Below are positions 9,925-20,569 of a stretch of DNA of 22,529 bases, piece after piece. The DNA comes from Entrophospora sp. SA101. Taxonomy: Eukaryota; Glomeromycota; Glomeromycetes; Entrophosporales; Entrophosporaceae. How positions within the stretch are numbered: position 1 is the stretch's first letter; each line of letters starts with the position of its first letter. The translations under genes were made by a program, and so were the position numbers. Location: assembly GCA_958430865.1 (NCBI GenBank), contig CAUDNR010000280.1, positions 87,811 to 110,339 of the forward strand. Direction: 5' to 3'. The notes under the pieces were generated by a model, which saw only the letters and a list, made by a program, of their open reading frames with translations, ran no database searches and was not told the origin of the DNA.

Positions 9925-10262
9925 TTAATTCTTTTTATAAAATAGCCCAAATACAGTATTAGTTTTTTTTTCAAAGTCTTGCTGTATTTCAGCTAAAGTA
10001 CTACAGGGTTTCTTATTAACAATTCTATTTATAATTCGTTCTTTTTCTTCATCAATTAATTTTGGACGCCCAGATCGAGGTGCAGAACTTGTTGTAGCGT
10101 GACTCTATGGCACACCAAAATATTATGGACTGTAGACTTTGGCATTCCAAGAACTTTACTAATTTCTCTCTCACTAATACCAGCTCTGAATATACCAACA
10201 ATTTGACCACGGGTTTCTTCATTTAATTCTTTCCTTTTTGAGTTTAAATTATCAACCTCCAT
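9925..10262 (-). pseudogene. Tc1-like transposase, N-terminal part only, frameshifted
   Basis: It starts with ATG at 10262 and reads MEVDNLNSKRKELNEETRGQ, then IVGIFRAGISEREISKVLGM and PKSTVHNIL. That is the first helix-turn-helix of Tc1-family transposases. About 60 residues in, the frame shifts; the next frame carries SAPRSGRPKLIDEEKERI and NRIVNKKPCSTLAEIQQDF, the GRPK hinge and second DNA-binding helix set. It stops at 9925. The whole DDE catalytic domain is missing. The element is an internally deleted, inactive copy. Its likely 5' end is the inverted-repeat-like sequence at 10446-10480. Confidence 0.85.
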
Positions 10263-10445
10263 TTAAAAAAATGTGACGATCAAAAAATTTTAAAGGTTTA
10301 AAACAAACACAATAACAAAACTTCTATGTAACTCTTTATTCAGTGATGAAATCATAACAAACATAAACAAATGATTCGGGAATATACTGTAAAAATTTCA
10401 CATGTAGTTAATAAATTGATAAAATTTTAATTGGATTTCAAAAAA

Positions 10446-10480
10446 GCAGTCCATGACTTTTGGGAGTGTGTATGTATATT
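10446..10480 (-). mobile_element. Putative Tc1 terminal repeat (5' end)
   Basis: On the minus strand this reads TACATACACACTCCCAAAAG followed by TCATGGACTGCTTTTT. The core CTCCCAAAAGTCATGGACTG is of the style of Tc1-like element ends and lies about 180 bp upstream of the transposase ATG. I found no matching copy on the other side of the transposase, in keeping with loss of the 3' half. Confidence 0.5.
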
Positions 10481-10784
10481 GATATTATAGTGAAGTGAAA
10501 TTGAAAAGGTTGCCACATCTTTTACATTGTTATTTTTATATAGTGATGGTAATTATATAGGATTCTTTATCATGATAATAAACAAATGATTAGTATACTT
10601 GTTTTGCGTGATCATTATTAGCATTAAAATAATTACGATCAAAACTCGGTCAATATACATACAAGTAATTGGCAAGAACAAACATTCTCAATTGTTTGCA
10701 ACGCTATGTATCATGGAAGTTAGAAAAGGTTATACCACTCTTTCCACTTCAAAAAAAAAATAATAATAATAAAAATACAATCAT

Positions 10785-11634
10785 TTGCACATAAAAATCA
10801 CCAGCTTGCATCGTCACCTCAGAGAGTCATTTAACTTGCCAAATTCCATCATTGAATCAATTACTCCTTGGCGGCAAGCTATTGTAGAAATGCACAGGTG
10901 CTACAACCATAATAAGCTATATAATACAGTCCTTGATGGTTTATCACTAGCCGAAATGTTAAGTCTGCCTGGTAGCAATACCTTCTTTCATTTTATAAAT
11001 TATTAAAGACTTTTGAGAAACAACAGGAGAGATGCTCAAGAAAGAAAACAAATAAGAAGGATGACCATGGCCTCTGCTTATTTGACCTTACACCTATCAC
11101 CCAGTTTCAAAAGCAGATATAATATTTCAATTCAAAAAAATGCTATTTTTGATTTGTTTCGTTCAATTGATTTTGCTGGCTTGGGAAGGCATGGAGTGAC
11201 GATGACAGAATTTGGAAATGATGCCTTAAACTGGTGAAGACTAGCATTTAATATTGATAAAATGAATATTTATTTTAATCTACAATATTTTCTTCACTTA
11301 TAAAACCTAAGATAAACCCTTTCTTTTTTTTTCAAAGGTAATTACATGGATAAGTGGAGAATATTGGTCAGGTTTGACAACTTAAGATGTTATGAATAAA
11401 TGCACAACTTTGTGGAATCAGTACATTAATGCTTTACGTAACATCCGTCGTGGATTACCATCATTTACAAGAGGAAACAATAACAATGATAGATATGACC
11501 CCATTACCTCGGTTGTAGAAGTCGGCTCATTCATTATGTTAGCAGGGGCTAAGAACCCCTGTTTGCAGTTCTCACAATGTTGCTGCCGTCATAAATCCGA
11601 GTTAGCTGTAAAATTAATATATTGCATTATGTAA
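10785..11634 (+). pseudogene. Degenerate copy of an unrecognised protein gene
   Basis: A single frame runs from 10785 to about 11290 with clear protein character (HIKITSLHRHLRESFNLPNS, LDGLSLAEMLSLPGSNTFFH, MTMASAYLTLHLSPSFKSRY, IDFAGLGRHGVTMTEFGNDA), broken by TAA at 11004-11006 and TGA at 11235-11237. After a likely intron ending near 11338 (polypyrimidine tract, then AG), the second part begins VITWISGEYWSGLTT, meets a stop (TAA near 11383), and goes on DVMNKCTTLWNQYINALRNI to the stop at 11632-11634. The end has a Cys/His cluster (CLQFSQCCCRHKSE). No ATG was found at the front. I do not recognise the family. Three stops in otherwise continuous frames indicate a recent pseudogene, possibly from a repeated or transposon-borne gene. 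Confidence 0.5.
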
Positions 11635-11698
11635 TAGGTAAATTATTTAACTAGTATTAATATTGAAAAATTTAAAAATAAAACACAATGCTAATATA

Positions 11699-12129
11699 GT
11701 ACCCCGGATTATTATAATTGAGGTAATATCCGATTTTTTTAAAGTGGCATGATTATATTGGGGTATAGCAGAAAAATTTTACAAGTCGTATCCAAATCAG
11801 GTAAACAATTTTTATGTCATATGAAATTTGTGAGTGCTAAGTTGTAATTGATATAGAAAGTTTTGTCCTTTTTCATTTTAAGTACTAAACTATTATTATT
11901 GTTGTTTTTCAAATGTTTTTTTGAGTTTATTAAGAATTAGTGTGAAGAACATCAAACAACTAAATTAACATGATTTCTTAGTTCTTTAGATAAAAATATA
12001 TTGGATAATTTTTTAATGGTTTACATATAAAGTTACATGTCTTATACAGGTAAAACTTTTAATTTTTTGTTACTAAAATGGTAAAGTTTCTAAATTTTAC
12101 TAATAGCCTCAATTATAATAATCCAACAC
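11699..12129. mobile_element. Non-autonomous inverted-repeat element (MITE-like), TA-flanked
   Basis: Terminal inverted repeats share a perfect 18-base core, GGATTATTATAATTGAGG, at 11706-11723 and, inverted, at 12107-12124. The outer bases begin TAGT and end ACTA, so the element of about 430 bp is bounded by TA at 11697-11698 and 12130-12131, as expected for TA-targeting Tc1/mariner-type elements. No coding frame is seen inside. Confidence 0.75.
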
Positions 12130-12147
12130 TAATTAATATTTATACTA

Positions 12148-12516
12148 GGGTATGGACAATAGAAAAGGTGGAATCTGCCAAAATCATGATTTTGAGCTAA
12201 TAACACTTTTACATGTAATTTACCACAAAGATTAATTTTAACTTAAAAACCATATCCACTTGATAAAATTTTGAGATATTTTCTGTTAAATTTCTTTAAA
12301 AAATAGTAAATCGGCAGAGACGATAGAAACAAGGATAACTATAAACATTCCGGATTTGAATTAATAGCACTTCTATATTAAATATGCAATTCACCATGCG
12401 AAATAATTTTAGATTAGAAGCTATGTCCACTTAATAATATCTTGAGATATTTCCTGTTGGTTTAATTTTCTCAAAATCACGATTTTGCAGATTCCCCTTT
12501 TTTATTGTCCATGCCC
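12148..12516. mobile_element. Non-autonomous inverted-repeat element with about 50-bp ends
   Basis: The left end 12148-12198 and the right end (about 12466-12516, inverted) match over about 50 bases with a handful of mismatches and two 1-base gaps; shared blocks are ATGGACAATA, AATCTGC and TGATTTTGAG. The inside holds an imperfect direct duplication: about 12191-12300 and about 12352-12470 both run TTGA.TTAATA.CACTT, then an ATTCACCA/ATTTACCA block, then TATGTCCACTT, then TTGAGATATTTTCTGTT. No coding frame. The target-site duplication is unclear. It starts 17 bp after the preceding element. Confidence 0.8.
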
Positions 12517-12920
12517 CCCATTTATTTCTTTCGAGTGTAGGGTTTGTAGATCCTAAATTTATAATAAACTTAATTGCCAGTTTAATAAATTTTGTAAATA
12601 TATCGACTCAGTCTGTATCAATAATACTTGATCAGAGTTAATCATAATGTTAGATAAAACATTACATTAATCTCTGCTTTGAAAATGAAAAAGAATTTAA
12701 AACAGAAACTCCTATCAATTGAAAACAAAACACTCATTATAATCATGAACACGTTATTAGGGTTACTATAAAATGAGACCCTTTGTTGCAGTATGCTCCC
12801 ATATTTGTCACTATTTATAATCAAAAAAATCTTTTTGTATTACGTTTTTTTGCGTTGCAAACAAAATCCTTGTTGATTTTACGACTATATTTTCTTTTTT
12901 TTTTTTGATATTAAAAAATA
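12517..12920. other. Upstream region of the kinase gene, no gene seen
   Basis: AT-rich DNA without a supported reading frame. A T-rich tract (about 12892-12906) lies about 15 bp before the kinase ATG. The kinase promoter must be here, unless it reaches into the inverted-repeat element that ends at 12516. Confidence 0.4.
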
Positions 12921-15229
12921 ATGATTAACTCGCCAACTTTTAGTTCTGAACAAACCACTGCCGCAATTACTACCACCGTTAACGCCAACGCCAACGCTGA
13001 CACCGACGCCGCCACTACCATCAATAAAAGATATTCAGCGGTTCACAAACGTGAGCCTTCTGTTCCTCATGAGATTAAGGAAACATTAGATGCTACTGTG
13101 ACAGAAACCCAAGATGGTGAACGTTGTCTAAATAACTATATTTTGAGAGAGGTTATTGGCCGAGGGGCTTATGGTACTGTAATTCAGGCTATAGAAAAAG
13201 ACACTAATGCGCATTATGTATGTAAAAAAAACAAATTCACTCACTGAACCGAAAAAGGAATTCTTTCTAAATGGAACAGGATTATTTTTTTTTGAATTAT
13301 TTGAATTAATAATAAATAGATCGAGATAGTTGAAATTTAATTATTATTTTATTATTATTATTTTTAACAAATATTAATTCATTATATTGTAATAGGCTAT
13401 AAAAGAATTCAGTAAGGCCAGACTTCGAAAAAGAGATATGGCAAATTATTTTCGTCGTGGCGGCTTTCGAGGTGCTCGTAGGGGTAGGTTTGCCCCTAAT
13501 CCCAATTTACAAGATAACTCAGATCCATTATACTTAATACGTGGGGAAGTGGCAGTCTTAAAAAAATTAAATCATCCGAATGTTGTAAAGTTGTTTGAGG
13601 TTTTAGATGATCCTGAAAATGATTCTCTATACATGGGTATGATAAACTTTAAAATAAAATAAAAAGATTTATCATTTTATCAAAAAAAAACCCCCCTTTA
13701 TTTAATTTAATATAATTTTGTTTAACAGTATTCGAAATGTGTGATAATGGTAATCTTATGAATATCAGCATTAACAAGCAAGCAAAACCATTTTCCGAAG
13801 AAAAAAGTCGACTCTATTTTATAGAAATGATTCTAGGTTTTGAATATTGTAAGCAATTATCGCTTTGAATTAATTATATTATCAATCAAAAAAAAAAAAA
13901 AAAAAATCATATATATAGAGATTCTTTGCTGTAATGATTTACCAATGAATTTCGACGGTTACTTGTTGGAATCTTATTTCACTATTTAGTGCACGAAAAT
14001 GACATCATCCATCGAGGTAATTTTTTGAAATTGGATCATACATATTAACATAATTAAAAATAATTATGCTCCCACACATAATTTGTTTGATTATTGATGA
14101 TGTATATATAATTTATTTTATTGTTATGTGATTTTGATATTTTCAGATATCAAACCAGATAATCTTCTCTTGTCCAAAGACGATATCCTTAAAATTGTAG
14201 ATTTTGGTGTATCCGAAATATTTGTTAGGGGAAATGACAAAACGACAAAATCAGCAGGAAGTCCAGCATTCATGGCACCGGTAAATTTTAATAAATATAA
14301 TTTTATATATATATAATTTTTAATTGTGTTTTTTTTTAATAAAATTATTAATTAATACATCTTTTTTTTTTTTTAATAAAAAAAATCTAGGAATTATGTA
14401 AAGGTTGAGATAATTAATTAATAAATCAATTATTATTATTTTTCAATTAAAAGTATTGAAATTTTCTTTTTTCTTTTTTTTTTTTCAGCACATCACGGCG
14501 AAATATCAGGAAAGGCGGCTGATATTTGGTCAATGGGAGTAACTTTATATTGTCTAGTGTTTGGCCGTTTACCATTCGAAAAAGACAATATTTTAGAACT
14601 TTATGAGTCTATAAAAAATGACGAGTATGTTATTTCATAAGTGTTTAACATTAATATTTTTTTTAATTACCAATAACAATTTTTTTTCATTTGAAAAATT
14701 TTGAAGTGTTCAAATCTCTGGAAATATAAATCCTGATCTAGCTGATATTCTTTACAAGTTGCTTGAAAAAGATCCAGACAAAAGAATTACCATGCACGAA
14801 CTTAGGGTATATTTTTTCTTTAAGTCAAATTTTTTTTATGTATTGTATATATTTTTTTCTTAATAAAATTTTTTTAGGAACATCCTTGGGTTACTCTTCG
14901 TGGAGCTGAGCCTCTTATTTCCACTGCAGAAAATTGTACTGAAATGGTTACGGAAATTACTGATGATGAATTAAGTTCTGCTATTAAACCTATTAGTATT
15001 AGGAGTTTAGTAACTTTGGTATGAAAATTTTTTTTATATGATTTTTAAATTGCCTCAATTACAAAAGATTCAACACCTTGCGATTCCCTTTTTTAATGAT
15101 CTTCTTAAACATATCTTTTGTTAGATAACTGCTGTTAAGAAGTTTAAACGCTTGTCGCGGACTCAGAATAATTACCCAGAGGCATTAATACGAATAAATG
15201 ACGATAAAGAAGCTGTAGCTGCAGAATAA
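12921..15229 (+). CDS. CaMKK/Ssp1-like serine/threonine kinase, 10 exons, 437 aa
   Basis: Probable upstream activator of AMPK/Snf1-type kinases (CaMKK, fission yeast Ssp1, yeast Sak1/Tos3/Elm1 group). Exons: 12921-13217, 13396-13636, 13729-13848, 13990-14016, 14147-14280, 14391-14403, 14489-14624, 14707-14806, 14878-15018, 15125-15229; phases agree. An Ala/Thr-rich N-tail (1-70) is followed by the glycine loop G80-R-G-A-Y-G85, K102 (AIK), then an Arg/Gly-rich insert (about 108-140: MANYFRRGGFRGARRGRF) where CaMKKs carry their RP insert. Next come HRD at 227-229, IKPDN, DFG at 247-249 (IVDFGVSE) and SAGSPAFMAPE. All catalytic residues are present. After the domain, TDDELSSAIKPISIRSLVTL and ITAVKKFKRLSRTQ resemble the autoinhibitory and calmodulin-binding segment of CaMKK. 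It is short for the fungal family, with only brief tails. Ca2+/calmodulin control is inference. It converges on YME2. Confidence 0.92.
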
Positions 15230-15760
15230 GCCAAATATTTAGTAATCATTTTTTTTTTTCTTAATTGTAATTTTTGGTAGATAATATTATCTTTATTATA
15301 TAATAATTTTATTTATTAGTTTTTTTTATTTAATAAATTATATTTACTTCCAATAACTTTTTCAGCATCACTAAGATTAATTCAATAATAAAATACTATC
15401 AGGGCTTTTTTAATTTTGGTTTGGCTTTTTTTTAAACCCCCTCCCCCAACATTTAAAATCTTCATACATACATATATATGTATTCGTTGCAATAAGCTAT
15501 CATTTAATTTTTTTTTCTACTAATTGCAATTTTTGTATAAATATTTCGTTTATTAAAAAAAAAATAATTACTATAAATTATTAATATTTTTATAAAAATA
15601 TTGTCGAAAGAAATATTATGTATGATATTAAAAAAGCAAACCTTAATAATTTATGATAATTCCAGGTAACATTAACCATATGAATAATAATTAATTTAGT
15701 TAATTAAATAGATAATTATTATCTTGAGACTGTAGTCATCGTTGTCATAATTATCAACTC
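15230..15760. other. Convergent intergenic region (3' ends of kinase and YME2)
   Basis: No gene seen over 531 bp. AT-rich, with homopolymer T and A runs and a short C-rich patch (CCCCCTCCCCC-like, about 15437-15448). It must hold both 3' UTRs and polyadenylation signals; AATAAA-like sequences are too frequent here to pick one. Confidence 0.5.
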
Positions 15761-18700
15761 TTACGAAGTTCCACCAGAAGCAATAAATTTTTTCAATTCT
15801 TCAATATTTTTTTCATAATCAACAGTACGAACATGACTTTTTTGTACCAATTCCAATAGAAATTTAACTCGTTGATCAACAATAGCAGGAACGCGACCAC
15901 TACCAAACAACCATTTTCCTTCTTGTTTAACAAATAATTGTCCCAAACTTTCAAGCTCTTGTTCATATTTTTTAATTTTATCTGTTTCAAATTCAAAAAG
16001 ATATTTATATGTTTGAAGTTCCATTGTTGCTGCAAATAATTTGTCGGATATGATTTGTTGAAAAGCTACTTGATAAAGTGGCTTTCCTAATCTTATAAAA
16101 TCAGGTCGTCCTATATATATCAACATTATCATTATTAAAAGTGTGGAGGTGACATCGTCAATGTTATTAATTATGGAAGAAATCATTATTAATATTGTTA
16201 TTATGTGGAATATAAATATTTCACAATTTAAAAAAATAAATGTCACCATCTAATTGTGAAACTGAAATCAATTCGGCTTGTTCCATAGCCCTTATTGAGG
16301 TATCATCACCTTTAAATATTGATGAATATTTAATTTTATCATATGGTACCTAAAAAAAATATTTAAAAATTAAAAATCGATGATGCACAATTATTGATTA
16401 TTAAAAAAAAATTTATTAAAAAAAAGTACAGGTTCTCCTTTAGCCAAATCTTTCACTATTTTCCAAAATTGTATACCACTCCAAGGAATAGTTTTGGCAT
16501 CTTCAACATCATCACCAAAGCCAAGTTTACGAATTTCAATAACAGATTTGAATATAAGTTCATTCAATGCCTCTATATTATATATATGTGTGTGTGTATG
16601 GTATTGTTTAGGTAAATAAAAAACAACATTCGATAAAAATAACATTATTATCGCTTATTTAAAATATATATCATTTACCTTGAGAACTTTGACCACTACT
16701 TATTTTATTAATAAATAATTTCAAATCAGTTAAACGGCCACCAAGTGCATTTACAGCCCCATCAAGTCCTTTATCTTCTTTATCAGGTACGTGACTCTTT
16801 ACCAAACTAATGGCTCGTTCATATGGCGCATCAGAAAGATTAACAAAATTAAATGTTTTGTTTGGAAGTGCTTATTGAATATATATATAGTGATTATTTT
16901 AACTCAAATGCATGAAAATATAATGATGATGACAACAACTACAACAATGATGATGCAATAAATACCTTTATTTAAATGCTTTACAATACCAACGTTTGAA
17001 CCAACGAAAACCACATGAGCAACTCTATTTTCTACAAGGATTGCAGCTAATTTAGCCAAATGATCCCAAAGTTCATGATTTTCCTTATCTTTAATCATAT
17101 AATCATCAATCACAACAATTGGAATATCGGCTGGATCATAAGATTCAACAATTGATGTCGTGATAAAATCATGCTTCTTTTTTTGATTATAACGAGTACT
17201 TTTCCTTAACTTTTCAGGTGCTACATCATGTAAAGCAATTGCCAATGCATCGAGAATCTTTTTGATTTCAGAATCAGTCGTTGAAGAAAATCCTGAAATA
17301 TTGAATTAATAATTATGATGATAATAAGAAATGTATACAATCATATAATATATTTAAATATAGTTATATAAATTACCGGTCTTTTGACCAATCGTTGCAC
17401 TTGCCAATCCATCAATTAAATTTGACATGGATACCAATGTACTAAATACAGGGAAATAACCAACTTGTTTTGCCAATTTTAATACAAGTTCACTTTCATC
17501 ACGAGAATTTTGAATTTCATCACACTTTATAAAAAGTTTATTTCTAGAAAAAATTTTTTTTAATATTTAATTTAAATGTTTTCAAAAAAAATTTTAAAAG
17601 AAAAAAAATTTTTAAAATATTACCTTTTATTTTTTAAAGCTTTATCAATGAATCCACTTTTTCCACTACCAGTAGGACCCAATAATACAATAAATGTTTC
17701 TATTTAACAAAAATATATATTTATATATTTATAGAAGGGAGAAAAAAATATCAATAAATCAAATAAATGAAAATAAACCTGGTGGTTCTTTCAACCAAAT
17801 ATTTAATTTTATTTCTTCTTGTTCTCTTTCAACCCAATTACTAAGATAAGATAATGAATTATCTTCATTTTTATTACGGTAAGTTAATAATCTGTCAATA
17901 GTTTCACGTCTAAGCCATTGATAAATACGATATTCTTGAGGGTTGAATCGTTGTGTGATTTTTGAAGTTATAAAAAAGGTTCGAATCGGATCAAAGCTAT
18001 TTTGTTTTAAAAAATATTTAAAAAATTAAAATATGCACATAATTTGATCGATAATAATTTATGAGTTTATAGATTACATTGTGTAAGTAATACCAGCAAT
18101 AGCAGCTGCTATTAATGGTATCTAAAAAGACAAAATAAATAAAATATTAAAAAAAGACAAAAAGAATGAGGATTGTACTCATTAATTAAAGATTAATGAA
18201 AAAAATTTTTTTTACCGAAGTTCTTGGATGTGCAATCATCCAGCTATATATCATATTTGATTTCTATAAAGATTAAAATTTTCTTAATTTAATATCTTCT
18301 TTTTCCTCATTAATCAGCACCCATTCCTTTTCTCTATTAATAAATAATACTTACCAATGTTTTATCATAGACAATATTTAGTCTCGTGCCATCTGTAATT
18401 AAACCGTGAACACAATTTCTAGCGCTTGTAGCAGATCTCATTTTGGAGAATTGTATCAAAGCAAATCGAGGGGCATCTTTTGAAGATGGTTGCGGTAGGA
18501 TTATATCACGAATTAATCCATATGGTCGAAATATTTGATACAAAGTTTCCTATGTATATATGATTTTTTTGAAAGAAGAGGAATAAAATTATGATTCATT
18601 TTTACGAAATAATCAATAAATTATTACTATTATACAATATATATATTTATGATGTGTATACGTACGATCGAAACATCTGGTCCTTGAAATTCAACATGAA

Positions 18701-19607
18701 GTCGACTATTAATATATTCAAGTTATATTCCAATATTTATTTTATATATCAAAATGGATAAATATTCTAGTAAATAAATTATAAATACCTTGCGGGAAAT
18801 CTATTGGCCAAATCTTCAATAAAAGGTTCGCCCTGAAAGTATACACAAATAATATATTAATAAGCATGTATTTATTGGAAGTAAAAAAATCAAAATCAAA
18901 AAAATACTAACTTTAACCATATAAACTTCGAGCGGTTTAAGATTAAACCACGGTATAATGTTTTTAGCCGATATATAAGCTTCAACATTCTTATAGATTT
19001 CATTTAATGCTTCGGATTTTCGTGCAGGATCAACCGAAAATGTAAAATTAACCAACATTCCGCCTTCTCTTTTTCTAAATCAATCAATTAAATTCATTTA
19101 AAAATTTACAAGAGTTTTTTAAAAATAGATTAAATATTATTATAGGATCGAAATAATTAATATTTACCTAGGTTCCACACCCTCAATCTTAAAATTAAAT
19201 GGCATTTCAGTTTCTTGTGGAATCCATTTTCCAGATTTAACTTTGGTTTCAAGCCTTTTTTTACTTGTTCTGACTATATAATGTCTAAGGTCAAATATTC
19301 CAATTCTAAGTGGATACACATTATCATAATATAAGCTACTATGTTGCGATGCCTCTGACTCTGACTGGAAAAGTCATATAATAGTTGTTTTTAATCATTA
19401 ATTAAAGAATTAGTTGATTGAATGTTATTCAAGTAAAAAAATACATACAATAACATCTTCAGTATTGGCAGAAGCATCACTGAAAGTGAAAAGAGCTGCT
19501 TGATGTACTCTTTTCAGTGGACGTGAATTGTGTGAAAATTGATTGTAATAATTAAATTTTACAAAATTTTTGTAAGTAAATCGACTCTTTAGTATTTGAT
19601 TTATCAT
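15761..19607 (-). CDS. YME2: Mitochondrial escape protein 2 (Yme2/RNA12), 16 exons, 821 aa
   Basis: Inner mitochondrial membrane protein that affects mtDNA nucleoid structure and escape in yeast. Exons (minus): 19607-19449, 19364-19168, 19074-18912, 18832-18789, 18705-18666, 18549-18355, 18263-18216, 18121-18078, 17996-17779, 17699-17624, 17543-17377, 17292-16966, 16870-16679, 16572-16430, 16349-16247, 16110-15761; 2466 nt, all phases agree. The N-terminus is basic and lacks acids (MINQILKSRFTYKNFVKFNY), a likely mitochondrial presequence. An RRM-like domain covers about 188-266 (RLHVEFQGPD, TLYQIFRPYGLIRDIILPQP, FALIQF). A membrane segment at about 283-300 (IPLIAAAIAGITYTIF) leads into FDPIRTFFI, a family signature. 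The RNA12 domain has Walker A G377-PTGSGKS384 and a Walker B-like IPIVVIDDY at 507-515. Length fits yeast Yme2 (about 850). The intron at 16246-16112 has a weak donor (GTGACA). It looks intact. Confidence 0.95.
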
Positions 19608-19626
19608 ATTAATAATTTTAATTGAC

Positions 19627-19658
19627 GAATTTTATCTTTTATCAAAGATAAAAAATTC
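19627..19658. promoter_or_regulatory. Hairpin-forming inverted repeat just upstream of YME2
   Basis: GAATTTTATCTTT (19627-19639) and AAAGATAAAAAATTC (19644-19658) pair over 13 bases with a 4-base loop and two extra A residues. It lies 20-51 bp upstream of the YME2 ATG, so it may fall in the promoter or 5' UTR. The rest of 19608-19951 is AT-rich, with an (ATTTT)n patch at about 19803-19828, and holds no gene. Confidence 0.35.
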
Positions 19659-19951
19659 ATGGGACAACAAAAATTCCGGGGGTTAATTAAAATAGATTGA
19701 AAAAAATCCAAGATGCCAGTAATAGTAATACTAACAATAAATTTCACATCTTGTGTAAAACAAAAAAATAATAACTTTTGGAGATGCTTATCAACGCGTT
19801 ATTATTTTATTTTATTTTATTTTTTTTAAACGATGCAGTACTGTTACACTGTTTATTAGAAAAATATATATTAATATATATATTATTATTGTTATTATAC
19901 ACTTCCTTCTTCTATTCGAGAAAAAATATGAGCTCTTTGATTTCATAGTTT

Positions 19952-20362
19952 TCAATCTTTTTTCAATTCAATGGCTAACTCGGTGTCTTCAAAGTAATCT
20001 ATAATAATTCTCTCAACTACTTTTTCTAGATTTTCTTTACCTTCCCATTTATAGTCATGCATAAGGCTATGTTGAAAACAAACAGTCATAAATTGATTTC
20101 TTAATGGTTTGCTAATCAATTTTCTTAGATCTTGTTCAATATTCTTGCTACAGTGAGGAAATCTTTCCCTCATATTTATCAATATTTGGTGAATTCTTTC
20201 TGTTGCTTCTTGCTTAAATTCTGCTTCCTCTTGCTCACTTACCTCTGTATTTTTATAATCATTGAGTTCTTTGTCTTTATCAACTAATTTCTTTTCTAAA
20301 TCAGCAATGTGATTTGATAGTTCTTTGTTCCTTTCTTGGATTTCTGTTAAAATATTTGTCAT
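19952..20362 (-). CDS. Hypothetical coiled-coil protein, single exon, 136 aa
   Basis: The open frame runs from ATG at 20362 (first Met) to TAA at 19952. Residues about 5-60 form a probable coiled coil (TEIQERNKELSNHIADLEKK, LVDKDKELNDYK). The rest is helical and charged, with a Cys/His-bearing middle (RERFPHCSKNIEQDLRKLI, FMTVCFQHSLMHDYKWEG) and an acidic/basic tail (YFEDTELAIELKKD). No signal peptide or membrane segment. I recognise no family. Codon use and composition look like real protein, and 411 bp without a stop is notable in such AT-rich DNA. It has no introns, unlike the intact genes nearby, and lies next to a DUF7869 element, so a lineage-specific or element-associated gene is possible. 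It is on the same strand as YME2, 344 bp upstream of it. Confidence 0.6.
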   Translation of the reverse strand: MTNILTEIQERNKELSNHIADLEKKLVDKDKELNDYKNTEVSEQEEAEFKQEATERIHQILINMRERFPHCSKNIEQDLRKLISKPLRNQFMTVCFQHSLMHDYKWEGKENLEKVVERIIIDYFEDTELAIELKKD

Positions 20363-20569
20363 GACTTTCTTTTTATTACCTTTTTTTTTGTTTATTTTTT
20401 TAATATACTTATATAGTTTTATGAGGGTACATTAAGTATATAAATTATTTTAGTACTTTTTTACTTTTAAAAGTGTAAAAAGATTAAACTTATTAAACTT
20501 AATGACAGTAAAGGACAAATTAATGAGTGACAAAATCATGAAAGTGATTTTACATGTATTCTAAATATT

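Noticed and set aside
15793..16035. Second minus-strand frame inside the last YME2 exon
   Set aside because: Shifted shadow of the true frame, which carries the conserved YME2 C-terminus.
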